Shown piece after piece: positions 50,597 through 59,376 of a stretch of 64,000 bases of DNA. The stretch is from the NCBI GenBank assembly GCA_002325375.1, contig DCRZ01000002.1, forward strand, positions 186,001-250,000, given 5' to 3'. Both the position numbers and the translations under genes were made by a program. The DNA comes from Rhodospirillaceae bacterium UBA1479 (GTDB lineage Bacteria > Pseudomonadota > Alphaproteobacteria > Rhodospirillales > Casp-alpha2). Position 1 is the first letter of the stretch; each line of letters opens with the position of its first letter. Under the pieces are notes generated by a model. It was given only the letters and a program-made list of their open reading frames with translations, was not told where the DNA came from and searched no databases.

Positions 50597-50671
50597 GGGC
50601 GCGTAGCTCAGCGGGAGAGCACCTCGGTGACATCGAGGGGGTCGTAGGTTCAATCCCTACCGCGCCCACCA
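50597..50671 (+). tRNA. tRNA-Val (anticodon GAC)
   Basis: 75 bases with full cloverleaf: acceptor GGGCGCG/CGCGCCC, D arm GCTC...GAGC, anticodon arm CCTCG-GTGACAT-CGAGG with GAC at the anticodon, T arm GTAGG-TTCAATC-CCTAC, and encoded ACCA. Reads GUC/GUU valine codons. A terminator follows. Confidence 0.95.
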
Positions 50672-50681
50672 TCCAATACTC

Positions 50682-50709
50682 AAAAACGCCCCAATCGGGG
50701 CGTTTTTTG
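50682..50709 (+). terminator. Terminator of tRNA-Val
   Basis: Stem AACGCCCC / GGGGCGTT around an AATC loop followed by six T, 11-13 bases after the tRNA end. Confidence 0.9.
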
Positions 50710-50768
50710 TTTCTGTATCGTCGCGCTAAATCCTGTCCCTCCGCCCCCCGATTGGGTAGAAGACGGCT

Positions 50769-52487
50769 ATGATCATCCTTTCCCTCCATACCGGCTATCA
50801 TGACGGGACGGCGGCGTTGCTCGACGGCTATAATCTGGTCGCCGCGGTGCAGCTGGAGCGCCTGACCCGCAAGAAGGGCGACGGCGGCGGGATTCCCGAG
50901 GCGGCCATGGACGAGGTTCTGGCCATCGCCGGACTGTCGCGCACGGATGTCGACGTGGTGGTGCTGTCGCGGGCGTCCTTCCCCGCGCGCTATTTCAAGT
51001 CGAACGCCCTGAAAACGGCGGAATACGCGTTCCACAAGATCATCGGCCACGAAAAGCTGAAGGACATGTGCACGCAGATGCAGCAGCGCGGCGAGGGCGA
51101 GCCGGCCAAGCTGTTCCGCGAGGAAATGTTCCGCGCCGATTTCGGCTTCAAGGAAGGCGTGAAGATCGCCTATTCCAACCACCACATGTCCCATGCGCTG
51201 TCGGCCCTGTTCTACACGGACTGGGACGACGGGCTGCTCTATACCGCCGACGGCTGCGGCGACAACGTGCATTATTCCCACCGCGTGCTGAAGGACGGCA
51301 GGCTCGACTGCCTGTTCGGTGGTGAGAACATGACCCTGCAGCCCCGCCGGGTCGATAGCCTGGGCCTCGCCTACGGCTTCACGACCCAGGCGCTCGGCTA
51401 CCGCATGAACCGGCACGAGGGCAAGCTGACGGGCCTGGCCGCGTTCGGCGAGCCGGCCCAGGCGGCGGCCCTGGGCCGTCATTTCAACGTCGATGCGGCG
51501 GGCGTCATCTGGTCCGATTTCGATTCCGACGCCGCCATGCGCGACGAGATCCACAAACTCGCCAAGGGGGCCGAGCCCGCCGACATGGCGGCCTCGGTGC
51601 AGAAGGTGTTGGAGGATACGGTGCTGGCCTCCGTCCGCGCGATCCTCAAACGCCATCCCGTGCGCCGCATCGGCCTGGCGGGTGGCGTGTTCGCCAATGT
51701 GCGGCTCAACCGGCTGCTGTGCGAGGAAACGGATACGGACGAGGTCTTCGTGTTCCCCGGCATGGGCGACGAGGGCATCACCGTGGGCGGCGCGCTTCAG
51801 TACTTGTTGGAACAGGACGGGCTTGATGCCTGGCTGAAGCAGCGGCGGCGGCTGTCCTCGGTCTATCTGGGCCGCGATTACACCGCCGAGGCCGATCAGG
51901 TGCTGGCCGCCAACGGCGCGCTCAAGCGGATCGACGGCAACCCGGCGGAGACGGCGGCGGAATTGATCGCGTCGGGCAAGGCCGGGGCGATCTACGACGG
52001 GCGCATGGAATTCGGGCCGAGGGCCCTGGGTGCCCGCTCGATCCTCGCCAATCCGGCGGACGCGGAGATCAATGCGTCGCTCAACGCCAGGCTTCAGAGA
52101 ACCGAATTCATGCCCTTCGCCCCCTATGTGGCGGAAGAGGACGCAGACAGTGTGTTCGACATCACCCAGGCCAACCGCTACGCCGCCAGTTTCATGACCA
52201 TCACCACCGCCGTGAAGCCGGAATGGCATAAGCGCATCCCCGCCGTGGTCCATGTCGACGGCACGGCGCGGCCACAGGTCGTCCGCCGCGCGGAAAACCC
52301 GCTTTATGCCGATATCCTGTCGTCGTTCAAGGCGAAGACGGGCCTGCCGGTGCTGATCAACACCTCGTTCAACGCCCATGAAGAGCCGATCATCAACACC
52401 CCGGCCGAATGCCGCCGGGCGCTGGTCGATGATCGGGTCGATTTCGTGGTCACGGGGCAGGCAGTTTACACCCGTAACTCTGCTTGA
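50769..52487 (+). CDS. NodU/CmcH-family O-carbamoyltransferase
   Basis: A 572-residue carbamoyltransferase that moves the carbamoyl group of carbamoyl phosphate to a hydroxyl, with ATP. The N-terminal Kae1-like domain has LSLHTGYHDGTAALL, NHHMSHALSALFYTDWDDGLLYTADGCGDN (metal histidines and ATP site) and RRIGLAGGVFANVRLN. The C-terminal domain has FGPRALGARSILANP and LINTSFNAHEEPIINTP. Relatives decorate antibiotics, Nod factors and surface sugars; the acceptor here is unknown and there is no sugar biosynthesis gene nearby. It follows tRNA-Val, and its end overlaps the tcuA promoter. Confidence 0.9.
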   Translation: MIILSLHTGYHDGTAALLDGYNLVAAVQLERLTRKKGDGGGIPEAAMDEVLAIAGLSRTDVDVVVLSRASFPARYFKSNALKTAEYAFHKIIGHEKLKDMCTQMQQRGEGEPAKLFREEMFRADFGFKEGVKIAYSNHHMSHALSALFYTDWDDGLLYTADGCGDNVHYSHRVLKDGRLDCLFGGENMTLQPRRVDSLGLAYGFTTQALGYRMNRHEGKLTGLAAFGEPAQAAALGRHFNVDAAGVIWSDFDSDAAMRDEIHKLAKGAEPADMAASVQKVLEDTVLASVRAILKRHPVRRIGLAGGVFANVRLNRLLCEETDTDEVFVFPGMGDEGITVGGALQYLLEQDGLDAWLKQRRRLSSVYLGRDYTAEADQVLAANGALKRIDGNPAETAAELIASGKAGAIYDGRMEFGPRALGARSILANPADAEINASLNARLQRTEFMPFAPYVAEEDADSVFDITQANRYAASFMTITTAVKPEWHKRIPAVVHVDGTARPQVVRRAENPLYADILSSFKAKTGLPVLINTSFNAHEEPIINTPAECRRALVDDRVDFVVTGQAVYTRNSA

Positions 52488-52491
52488 CGTC

Positions 52492-52505
52492 GATTGTATA
52501 CAATC
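52492..52505. promoter_or_regulatory. GntR-type operator before tcuA
   Basis: GATTGTATACAATC is a perfect 14-bp palindrome, starting 5 bases after the carbamoyltransferase stop and ending 15 bases before the tcuA ATG, an ideal repressor position. Its core is identical to the box before the cupin gene. Confidence 0.75.
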
Positions 52506-52519
52506 CTACAAAGCCCGCC

Positions 52520-53944
52520 ATGAAGGGGTTACCGGAAAAAGTAGACGTCATTGTCGTCGGCGGCGGCGGGGCCGCCATGGCCGCCGCCCTGACCGCGCGC
52601 GAACGCGGTGCCAGCGTGCTGGTGCTGGAGGCGGCGCCCAAGGATTTCCGGGGCGGCAACACCCGCCACGTGCGCAACATCCGCTATGCCCATGACGCGG
52701 CGACGGATTTCGTCACCGGCCCTTATCCCGTGGACGAATATTACGACGACCTTTTGCGCGTCACCCAGGGCAACACGGACAAGGATTTGTCCCGTTTCCT
52801 GATCGAAAAATCCCTCGACGCCGCCGACTGGATGGCGGCCCGCGGCGTGAAGTTTCAGCCGCCCCTGTCCGGCACCATCGGGCTCGACCGCACCAACGCC
52901 TTCTTCAAGGGCGGCGGCAAGGCGGTCCTGAACGCCTATTACGCGACGGCGGAAAAGCTCGGCATCGACTGCCGCTACGAGGCCGAGGTCATGGACCTGA
53001 TGATCGAGGACGGCGCCTTCACCGCCGCCCGCGTCAAATACCAGGGCCAGGAACAGACGGTCGAGGCGCGGGCCATCGTGCTGGCCTCCGGCGGCTACCA
53101 GGCCGATATCGACTGGCTGAAGGAAGGCTGGGGCGAGGCGGCGGAGGGCTTCCTGATCCGCGGCACCGGCTACAACAAGGGCCGCATGCTGCGCGTCCTC
53201 ATGGACCACGGCGCCGAGACGGCCGCCGACGCGGACCAGTGCCACGCCATCGCCATCGACGCCCGTAGCCCGAAATGCGACGGCGGCATCGCCACCCGGG
53301 TCGATTGCGTGATCTATTCCATCATGGTCAACCGCAAGGCCCAGCGATTTTATGATGAGGGCGAGGACATCTGGCCCAAGCGTTATGCCATCTGGGGCCG
53401 TCTGCTGGCCAAGCAGGAAGACCAGATCGCCTTCGGCATCGTCGACGCCAAGGCCAACGACCTGTTCATGCCCTCGCTCTACCCGCCTTTGAAGGCCGAC
53501 AGCATCCGCGACCTTGCCGGCCTGCTGGAACTGGACCCGGACACCCTTGAGGCGACCGTGGCGGAGTACAACGCCGCCTGCCGCCGGGGGGAGAACAAAG
53601 ACAAGGAATTCAAGCCGGGCGTGCTCGACGGCCTGTCGACCGAGGGTCTGACCCCGGCCAAGACCAATTGGGCCCAGCCCATCGATACGCCGCCCTATTA
53701 CGGCTATCCCCTGCGCACCGGCATCACCTTCACCTATCTGGGGGTCAAGGTGAACAAGGAGGCCCGCGTTCAGTTCAAGGGCAAGGACGGCCGCGCCGTG
53801 TCCGCCGCCAATATCTTCGCCGCCGGTGAGATCGTGTCCGGCAACATCCTGGGCCAGGGTTATGCCGGCGGCATCGGCATGGCCATCGGCCTCGTATTCG
53901 GCCGCATCGCCGGAGAGGGAGCCGCCCGCAATGCCTCAAACTGA
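52520..53944 (+). CDS. tcuA: Tricarballylate dehydrogenase-like FAD protein, TcuA
   Basis: A 474-residue FAD-dependent dehydrogenase of the fumarate reductase/TcuA family: VDVIVVGGGGAAMAAALTARERGASVLVLE at the N-terminus, GGNTRHVRNIRYAH, and the C-terminal AANIFAAGEIVSGNILGQGYAGGIGMAIGLVFGRIAG. TcuA oxidises tricarballylate to cis-aconitate and gives electrons to TcuB. The ATG at 52520 is chosen because the operator palindrome lies just upstream; an earlier in-frame ATG would include it. No strong ribosome site is visible. The tcuB gene overlaps its end. Confidence 0.88.
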   Translation: MKGLPEKVDVIVVGGGGAAMAAALTARERGASVLVLEAAPKDFRGGNTRHVRNIRYAHDAATDFVTGPYPVDEYYDDLLRVTQGNTDKDLSRFLIEKSLDAADWMAARGVKFQPPLSGTIGLDRTNAFFKGGGKAVLNAYYATAEKLGIDCRYEAEVMDLMIEDGAFTAARVKYQGQEQTVEARAIVLASGGYQADIDWLKEGWGEAAEGFLIRGTGYNKGRMLRVLMDHGAETAADADQCHAIAIDARSPKCDGGIATRVDCVIYSIMVNRKAQRFYDEGEDIWPKRYAIWGRLLAKQEDQIAFGIVDAKANDLFMPSLYPPLKADSIRDLAGLLELDPDTLEATVAEYNAACRRGENKDKEFKPGVLDGLSTEGLTPAKTNWAQPIDTPPYYGYPLRTGITFTYLGVKVNKEARVQFKGKDGRAVSAANIFAAGEIVSGNILGQGYAGGIGMAIGLVFGRIAGEGAARNASN

Positions 53945-55091
53945 GACTCCGTTGACCAAGATGGCCGCCGCTTCCGACGAAGCGTTGCAGGGCGATCAAC
54001 TGGCCGACCTGCACGACGAAGCCCGCCGCCTGATGACCATCTGTAATGCCTGCCGGTATTGCGAGGGGTTCTGCGGCGTGTTCCCGGCAATGATGCGCCA
54101 GAACACCTTCGCCGACGGGGATCTGGATTACCTGGCCAACCTGTGCCACGGCTGCAACGGCTGCTATTACGCTTGCCAGTACGCGCCGCCCCATGAATTC
54201 GCGGTCAACGTTCCACAGGCCTTCGCCCGGCTCCGCGCCGATACCTACCGCCGCTATACCTGGCCGGGCTTCCTCGCGGGCCTGTTCCAGAAGAACGGCA
54301 CCCTTGTGTCGGTCCTGATGGCGGTCGGCATCGGCCTTGTCCTGACGCTGATCCACCTGTTCCAGCCGGCGGAGGTCATCCACGGCCAGCATGCGGGCAA
54401 CTTCTACGCCGTCATTCCCCACAACGTGATGGCCTATTCCTTCGGCGGGGTGTTCCTCTATGCCGTGGGGGTGTTGCTGTTCGGGTTCTGGCGGTTCCGC
54501 CGCGACACCGCGCCCAAGGCCGCCGAAACGGCGCTGTCCGTCGCCGGCGCCACCCATGACGCCCTGGTCATGAAGTACATGGGCGGCGGCGGCGTGCGCG
54601 GAAAGATGGACGGCTGCAACTATCCGTCGGAAAGCTTTTCCCAGGTCCGCCGGGTGTTCCACCAGCTGACCTTCTGGGGCTTCCTGCTGTGTTTCGCGGC
54701 GACCTCCGTCGCGACCCTGTATCACTACGTGTTCGGCTGGGAAGCGCCCTACGGCTATACGTCCCTGCCGGTGCTGTTGGGCACGGTCGGCGGCATCGGG
54801 CTTCTGATCGGCCCCCTCGGCCTGATCTATCTCAAGCGCATCGCCGACCCCAACGTGCTGGTCAACGCCCAGCGCGGCATGGACACGGGCTTTCTCGCGT
54901 TGCTGTTCCTGGTCAGCCTGACCGGCCTGGCGCTTCTGGGCTGGCGCGAGACGAGCGCCATGGGGACCTTGCTTGCGATCCACCTGGGTACGGTGCTGGC
55001 CCTGTTCCTGACCATGCCCTACGGCAAGTTCGTGCATGCGATTTATCGCTACGCCGCCTTGCTGCGTAACCGGCGCGAACAGAAACGCTGA
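53931..55091 (+). CDS. tcuB: TcuB, iron-sulfur/membrane electron carrier for TcuA
   Basis: A 386-residue protein. The N-terminal part has two 4Fe-4S-type cysteine groups (CNACRYCEGFC and CHGCNGCYYACQY). The rest has about six membrane segments, with histidines suited to bind heme (HNVMAYS, HQLTFWGF, HLGTVLALF). TcuB reoxidises FADH2 of TcuA and passes electrons to the quinone pool. It overlaps tcuA by 14 bases and has GGAGAGGGAG upstream. The tricarballylate transporter TcuC is not present. In some relatives TcuA and TcuB are fused as CobZ, a cobalamin enzyme, so that role stays possible. Confidence 0.88.
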   Translation: MPQTETPLTKMAAASDEALQGDQLADLHDEARRLMTICNACRYCEGFCGVFPAMMRQNTFADGDLDYLANLCHGCNGCYYACQYAPPHEFAVNVPQAFARLRADTYRRYTWPGFLAGLFQKNGTLVSVLMAVGIGLVLTLIHLFQPAEVIHGQHAGNFYAVIPHNVMAYSFGGVFLYAVGVLLFGFWRFRRDTAPKAAETALSVAGATHDALVMKYMGGGGVRGKMDGCNYPSESFSQVRRVFHQLTFWGFLLCFAATSVATLYHYVFGWEAPYGYTSLPVLLGTVGGIGLLIGPLGLIYLKRIADPNVLVNAQRGMDTGFLALLFLVSLTGLALLGWRETSAMGTLLAIHLGTVLALFLTMPYGKFVHAIYRYAALLRNRREQKR

Positions 55092-55118
55092 TTTCTCTTT
55101 TCCCCTAGGCCCAACGAA

Positions 55119-55154
55119 AAACCGGCGCCCGTTTCCGGACGCCGGTTTCGTTTG
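55119..55154 (+). terminator. Intrinsic terminator after tcuB
   Basis: Stem AAACCGGCG / CGCCGGTTT with an inner CCG/CGG pairing, followed by TTTCGTTTG, about 30 bases after the tcuB stop. Confidence 0.75.
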
Positions 55155-55207
55155 CCGGGTCTGCTACCGGCCGCGGGGACGCGGCCTGAGTGGCGCCCGT
55201 CAACCTG

Positions 55208-55510
55208 TTAGTCTTCGGCGCTCGGCGCCGAAGGCGTGACGATGGTCACGACGTTCAGTTGACCCTGATAGTCGGCGAATTCCTCGGCCGACCGGGTGGT
55301 GGCGGCGCTGGCGAGTTGGGCGTCGTCAACCGGCTTCGGCTGAACGATCTGGCCTTCTTGCTGCTGGCCGAGCTGCTGCGACTGGTGATCGGCGATTTCC
55401 TCGGACGACATGGTGTCATAGAGGTTGGCGGCGACAACGCTTTGGGCGGTCACCAGGGTCAGACCGAGAACGAGCGCGGGAACGACATGAGTGCGGGACA
55501 GGGTAAACAC
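55208..55510 (-). CDS. Small exported protein with an internal repeat
   Basis: A 100-residue protein from a GTG start with AAGGAG at good spacing. Signal peptide to about 28 (TAQSVVAAN). The mature part is Gln/Ala/Glu-rich and contains two similar 12-residue units, SSEEIADHQSQQ and RSAEEFADYQGQ, separated by a Gln/Pro-rich spacer. It ends in an acidic tail. No known family. A second small exported gene lies on the same strand 283 bases upstream. Confidence 0.6.
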   Translation of the reverse strand: MFTLSRTHVVPALVLGLTLVTAQSVVAANLYDTMSSEEIADHQSQQLGQQQEGQIVQPKPVDDAQLASAATTRSAEEFADYQGQLNVVTIVTPSAPSAED

Positions 55511-55713
55511 GTGAATGGCTCCTTGAGCTGCCGCGTCCAACCAGGAGGCGGGGGAGGGACAGCTCCTTAAAATCGCCGGATACAGTCGGCGGCTGCGCCG
55601 GACCAAACCGGCGGAAGGAACTCTAGGCGAAAATTAAATCGCCTCATATCGAATATAAATAATAGATGATATCGAAAAAATAGAAGTTATGGAGGCCGCT
55701 CGGGCAAAAGAAA

Positions 55714-55746
55714 GCCGGCGCTCCCGGGGGTAAGGGGAGCGCCGGC
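55714..55746 (-). terminator. Intrinsic terminator of the small exported gene at 55794
   Basis: A perfect 12-bp stem (GCCGGCGCTCCC / GGGAGCGCCGGC). On the minus strand it is followed by TTTCTTTTG, about 45 bases after the stop of the small gene. Confidence 0.8.
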
Positions 55747-55793
55747 ATGGGGGGCCGGAAAGGGGGTGCTACCGGCCCTCGGCTGTGGCGGGA

Positions 55794-55958
55794 TCAGTCG
55801 CCCCAGCGATGGGCGTCTTCGACCGGCGCGTCGACGGTCTGGGTCTGGGCGCCGGTGTTCATGGCCGTTTCACCGGCCTGGGCCGGGGCCTGGAACAGGG
55901 CGACGCCAAGGGCGAACAGAAGAGCCGGCAGCAAAGCGGCGGACGTACGGTAGGTCAT
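55794..55958 (-). CDS. 54-residue exported peptide
   Basis: An ATG with AAAGGAG at 7-8 bases opens a 54-residue protein with a clear signal peptide (SAALLPALLFALGVALFQAPAQA, cleavage after about residue 28). A short mature part of about 26 residues follows, ending DAPVEDAHRWGD. The terminator just downstream shows it is a separate transcript. Function unknown. Confidence 0.6.
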   Translation of the reverse strand: MTYRTSAALLPALLFALGVALFQAPAQAGETAMNTGAQTQTVDAPVEDAHRWGD

Positions 55959-56197
55959 GGTCTTTCTCCTTTGAGTGTCGGGGACGACGATTGCGTCCCG
56001 GTGATGAGGGAGAGATGTGGATCGGCCACCGTTTTCGCCAAACACAGACGATCAACCACGCGTGATCTAATAACTTATTGAAAAATAAGTATATATTAGA
56101 AAAATAGGCGCGCGCGGAAGCCCTCCTTGCTCACGCCCCTATCGCGAGCAGGGTTTTCCGGCGGGATGTTTTTCGCCGATTTTACCGGGGGGAAGGG

Positions 56198-56926
56198 TCA
56201 GTCGAAGCCCATGAACCGGGTGAAGCCGTCGACCGGTTCGCGCACCGGGCGGAAGGTATTGGCGACCGCGTCCGGGTCCGCGTGGCCGAGCGCCATGCCG
56301 CAGACCACGATCTCGTTCTCGGGAATGTCCAGGACGTCCTTCACCGTGGTGTGGAACGAACACCAGGCCGCCTGCGGGCAGGTGTGCAGGCCGAGGCCGC
56401 GGGCCATCACCATGATGTTCTGCAGGAAGGTGCCGTAATCGAGCCAGCTGCCCATCTCCAGCGTGTTGTCGATGGTGAAGACCAGGCCGACGGGGGCGTC
56501 GAACAGCAGGAAGTTGCGTCCGTGCTGGAGGTGCATGGCCTCCTTATCTCCCTTTTCGATGCCCAGCGTGCCGTACAGGCCCCAGCCCGTGGCCCGGCGG
56601 CGGGACAAATAGGGTTCGGGAAAGGGATCGGGATAGTACTTGAAATCCCGTTCCTGGGCGCGTCCGGCGTCGTGTTCGGCGCTCACGGCCTTGATCAGCC
56701 TGTCCCGCACGTCACCTGCCACCACGCGCACCTTCCACGGCTGCATGTTGGAGCCCGAGGGCGCATAGGAGGCGGCGGCGAGGATGCGCTTGATGGTTTC
56801 CTTGGGCACGGGCGTGGGCAGGAAGGCGCGGGTCGAGGCCCGCGACGTGATGGCGGTTTCAACGATTTCCGCCTGGATATCCTGCGGAACGGCGGGGGAA
56901 ACGGCGGCGCCGTCGTGGTTGGGCAT
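56198..56926 (-). CDS. Nitroreductase-family protein
   Basis: A 242-residue FMN-dependent nitroreductase: SRASTRAFLPTPVPKETIKRILAAASYAPSGSNMQPWKVRVV is the FMN-binding N-terminus, with LLFDAPVGLVFTID and GLGLHTCPQAAW further on. It reduces nitro-aromatics, quinones or flavins with NAD(P)H. ATG at 56926 is 8 bases after AAAGGA; the ATG 6 bases earlier is too close to it. Divergent from the class II aldolase gene. Confidence 0.9.
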   Translation of the reverse strand: MPNHDGAAVSPAVPQDIQAEIVETAITSRASTRAFLPTPVPKETIKRILAAASYAPSGSNMQPWKVRVVAGDVRDRLIKAVSAEHDAGRAQERDFKYYPDPFPEPYLSRRRATGWGLYGTLGIEKGDKEAMHLQHGRNFLLFDAPVGLVFTIDNTLEMGSWLDYGTFLQNIMVMARGLGLHTCPQAAWCSFHTTVKDVLDIPENEIVVCGMALGHADPDAVANTFRPVREPVDGFTRFMGFD

Positions 56927-57024
56927 GGTCATATTCCTTTGTTTGGTCGGTATGTTCTGACCTACCATTGAAATCCGGCAAGGCCAAGTGCAGGGCATCC
57001 AACGGCGGATGAGGGAGGACGACA

Positions 57025-57828
57025 ATGGCAGACGGCGACGGCAAGGCAGGCAAACACGCATCCAAGGATACCTTCGACCGGCGGGCGACCGCCGAGATGG
57101 AGGCGAACCTCGTCAAGACGGACCAATGGACCTTGCGCCAGAAATTGGCGCTGACGGCGCGTATGCTGGCCCGCGAAGGCCACGGCAACGCCCTGGCGGG
57201 GCAGATCACGGCCCGGGGGCCCGAGGCCGGGACCATGTGGACCGCGCGGTTCGGCCTGGGCCTGGATGAAATCCGCGCTTGTGACTTTTTGTTGGTCGAC
57301 GGCGATCTGAAGGTTCTCCAGGGCGAGGGCATGGCCAATCCGTCGAACCGTTTTCACCTGTGGATCTACCAGGCGCGGGCCGATGTTCATTGTGTCGTGC
57401 ATACCCATCCGCCTTATGTCTCGGCGCTGTCGATGATCGGGGTGCCGTTGAAGGCGGCCCATATGGACACGGCCATGTTCTACGAGGACTGCGCCTTTCT
57501 GGATTACTGGCCCGGCCCGCCCATCGGTGACGAGGAAGGGGACCTGATCTCGACCGCGCTCGGCGGCAAGAATTCGATCCTGCTCGCCAATCACGGGCAG
57601 TTGGCGGCGACGGCGACGGTCGAGGAAGCGGCCATGCGCTCGCTCTACATCGAATATGCGGCGCGTCTGCAACTGATGGCCCAGGCGGCCGGCACGATCC
57701 AGGAGATCGATCCGAAACGGGGCCAGGAAGCCCACGACTACCGCCTGAAGCCCCAGCCCCTGAACGCCAGCTTCCATTACTACGCCCGCAAGGTCCTGCG
57801 CGACGAGCCCGACTGTCTGGAGGAGTAG
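57025..57828 (+). CDS. Class II aldolase/adducin family protein
   Basis: A 267-residue metal-dependent aldolase-type protein: ALTARMLAREGHGNALAGQITAR, the metal-binding VVHTHPPYVSALS (two His), and ILLANHGQLAATATVEEAAMRSLYIEYAARLQLMA with the third His. Homologues include fuculose-phosphate aldolase and many decarboxylases or aldolases of unknown substrate. GAGGGAGGAC precedes the ATG. The next gene, pap, follows after 32 bases. Confidence 0.88.
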   Translation: MADGDGKAGKHASKDTFDRRATAEMEANLVKTDQWTLRQKLALTARMLAREGHGNALAGQITARGPEAGTMWTARFGLGLDEIRACDFLLVDGDLKVLQGEGMANPSNRFHLWIYQARADVHCVVHTHPPYVSALSMIGVPLKAAHMDTAMFYEDCAFLDYWPGPPIGDEEGDLISTALGGKNSILLANHGQLAATATVEEAAMRSLYIEYAARLQLMAQAAGTIQEIDPKRGQEAHDYRLKPQPLNASFHYYARKVLRDEPDCLEE

Positions 57829-57860
57829 GGTCGCCGCGTCCGGCCGGCCTAAAATGAAGC

Positions 57861-59369
57861 ATGTTCGAAGCCGCGGAACTAAGCCACAAGGTCAGCAAGG
57901 CCGAATTCGACGCGGTCACGCCGGAACTGCGGGCCGAGATGGTGCGATTGCAGCAGGACCTGCGCACGGCCGACTTTCCCGTGATCGTGCTGTTCGCGGG
58001 GGTCGACGGGGCCGGCAAAAGCGAGAGCGTCAACCTGATCAACGAATGGATGGACCCGCGCTGGCTGGTCACCCGGGCCTATGACAAGCCGTCGGACGAG
58101 GAGCGCGAGCGGCCAGAGTTCTGGCGCTATTGGCGCGACCTGCCGCCCGACGGAAGGATTGGGCTGTTTCTGTCCGCCTGGTATTCGCAGCCGTTGCTGG
58201 ACCGGGTGCACGGGCGCATCGGCAAGGCCAAACTGGATGCCCGGCTGCAACGCATCGTGCAGTTCGAACGCACGCTTGTCGACGACGGGGCGGTGATCCT
58301 GAAATTCTGGATGCATCTCGACAAGAAGGCCCAGAAGGCGCGCCTGAAAAAGCTGGAGAAGAATCCGGACCACCACTGGAAGATCACCGACACCGACTGG
58401 AAGCATTACAAGCTCTACGACACCTTCATCGCCACGGTCGAGCGCATGATCACGCAGACCAGCGCCGGGCGGTTCCAATGGAAGATCGTCGAGGGCGTCG
58501 ACGACCGCTACCGGGCGCTGACCGTGCTGACCACGATCCGCGATCGGGTGCGCGAGGAATTGGACCGCCGCGCGGACGAGGCCACGGCCTTGAAAACAAA
58601 CGGAAAGCGCCGATCCTGCGCCGCCGCCCAGGCCGGCAACGGACTCCACACGCCCGAGAGCATCCTCGGCAGCCTGGATCTGACCCAGAGCGCCCGCCGC
58701 AAAACCTATTCGGCGGAGATCGGCAAACTGCGCGCGCGCCTGCACGCCGCCTTCCGCCGGGGACTGGCGCAGGGGGTGTCGAGCGTCCTGGTGTTCGAAG
58801 GCTGGGACGCCGCCGGCAAGGGCGGGGCGATCCGCCGCGTGACCTCGGCGCTCGACGCGCGGGGCGTTACGGTCATCCCCGTCGCGGCGCCGACGGACGA
58901 GGAACTGGCGCACCATTATCTGTGGCGGTTTTGGCGCCATGTTTCGCGGGCCGGGCGGTTCACCATCTATGACCGCAGCTGGTACGGCCGGGTCCTGGTT
59001 GAACGGGTGGAAAACTTGATTCCGCCCGACGCCTGGCGCCGCGCCTACCGCGAGATCAACGAGTTCGAGGCTGAACTGACCGGCCACGGCACCAACCTGG
59101 TGAAGTTCTGGCTGCACATCGATAAGGACGAACAGGAACGCCGGTTCCTGGCCCGCCAAGCGACCCCCTTCAAGTCCTGGAAGCTGACGGACGAGGACTG
59201 GCGCAACCGCGGGAAATGGGACGATTACGAGGCTGCCGTGAACGAGATGGTCGAGCGCACTTCGACCGCCGCCGCCCCCTGGACCCTGATCGAAGCCAAC
59301 GACAAACGCTTCGCCCGCCTCAAGATCATCCGCACGGTCTGCGAGAGTTTGGAAGAAAAGCTGAAATAA
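57861..59369 (+). CDS. pap: Polyphosphate:AMP phosphotransferase, two fused PPK2 domains
   Basis: A 502-residue class II PPK2 enzyme: it phosphorylates AMP to ADP from polyphosphate. Two PPK2 domains are fused. Domain 1 has Walker A GVDGAGKS (47-54), a lid region and KFWMHLDKKAQKARLKK; domain 2 has Walker A GWDAAGKGG (314-322), YDRSWYGRVLVERVE and KFWLHIDKDEQERRF. The length matches the known two-domain PAPs. A linker near 240-260 is Arg/Ala-rich. The ATG has a weak ribosome site. Confidence 0.93.
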   Translation: MFEAAELSHKVSKAEFDAVTPELRAEMVRLQQDLRTADFPVIVLFAGVDGAGKSESVNLINEWMDPRWLVTRAYDKPSDEERERPEFWRYWRDLPPDGRIGLFLSAWYSQPLLDRVHGRIGKAKLDARLQRIVQFERTLVDDGAVILKFWMHLDKKAQKARLKKLEKNPDHHWKITDTDWKHYKLYDTFIATVERMITQTSAGRFQWKIVEGVDDRYRALTVLTTIRDRVREELDRRADEATALKTNGKRRSCAAAQAGNGLHTPESILGSLDLTQSARRKTYSAEIGKLRARLHAAFRRGLAQGVSSVLVFEGWDAAGKGGAIRRVTSALDARGVTVIPVAAPTDEELAHHYLWRFWRHVSRAGRFTIYDRSWYGRVLVERVENLIPPDAWRRAYREINEFEAELTGHGTNLVKFWLHIDKDEQERRFLARQATPFKSWKLTDEDWRNRGKWDDYEAAVNEMVERTSTAAAPWTLIEANDKRFARLKIIRTVCESLEEKLK

Positions 59370-59376
59370 CCCGGGG

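Noticed and set aside
50597..50671. tRNA-Val as a genomic-island attachment site
   Set aside because: No integrase and no repeated tRNA 3' end is seen downstream in the window; the neighbouring genes match the local composition.
52484..52519. Earlier ATG for tcuA
   Set aside because: It would overlap the carbamoyltransferase stop and include the operator palindrome in the coding region.
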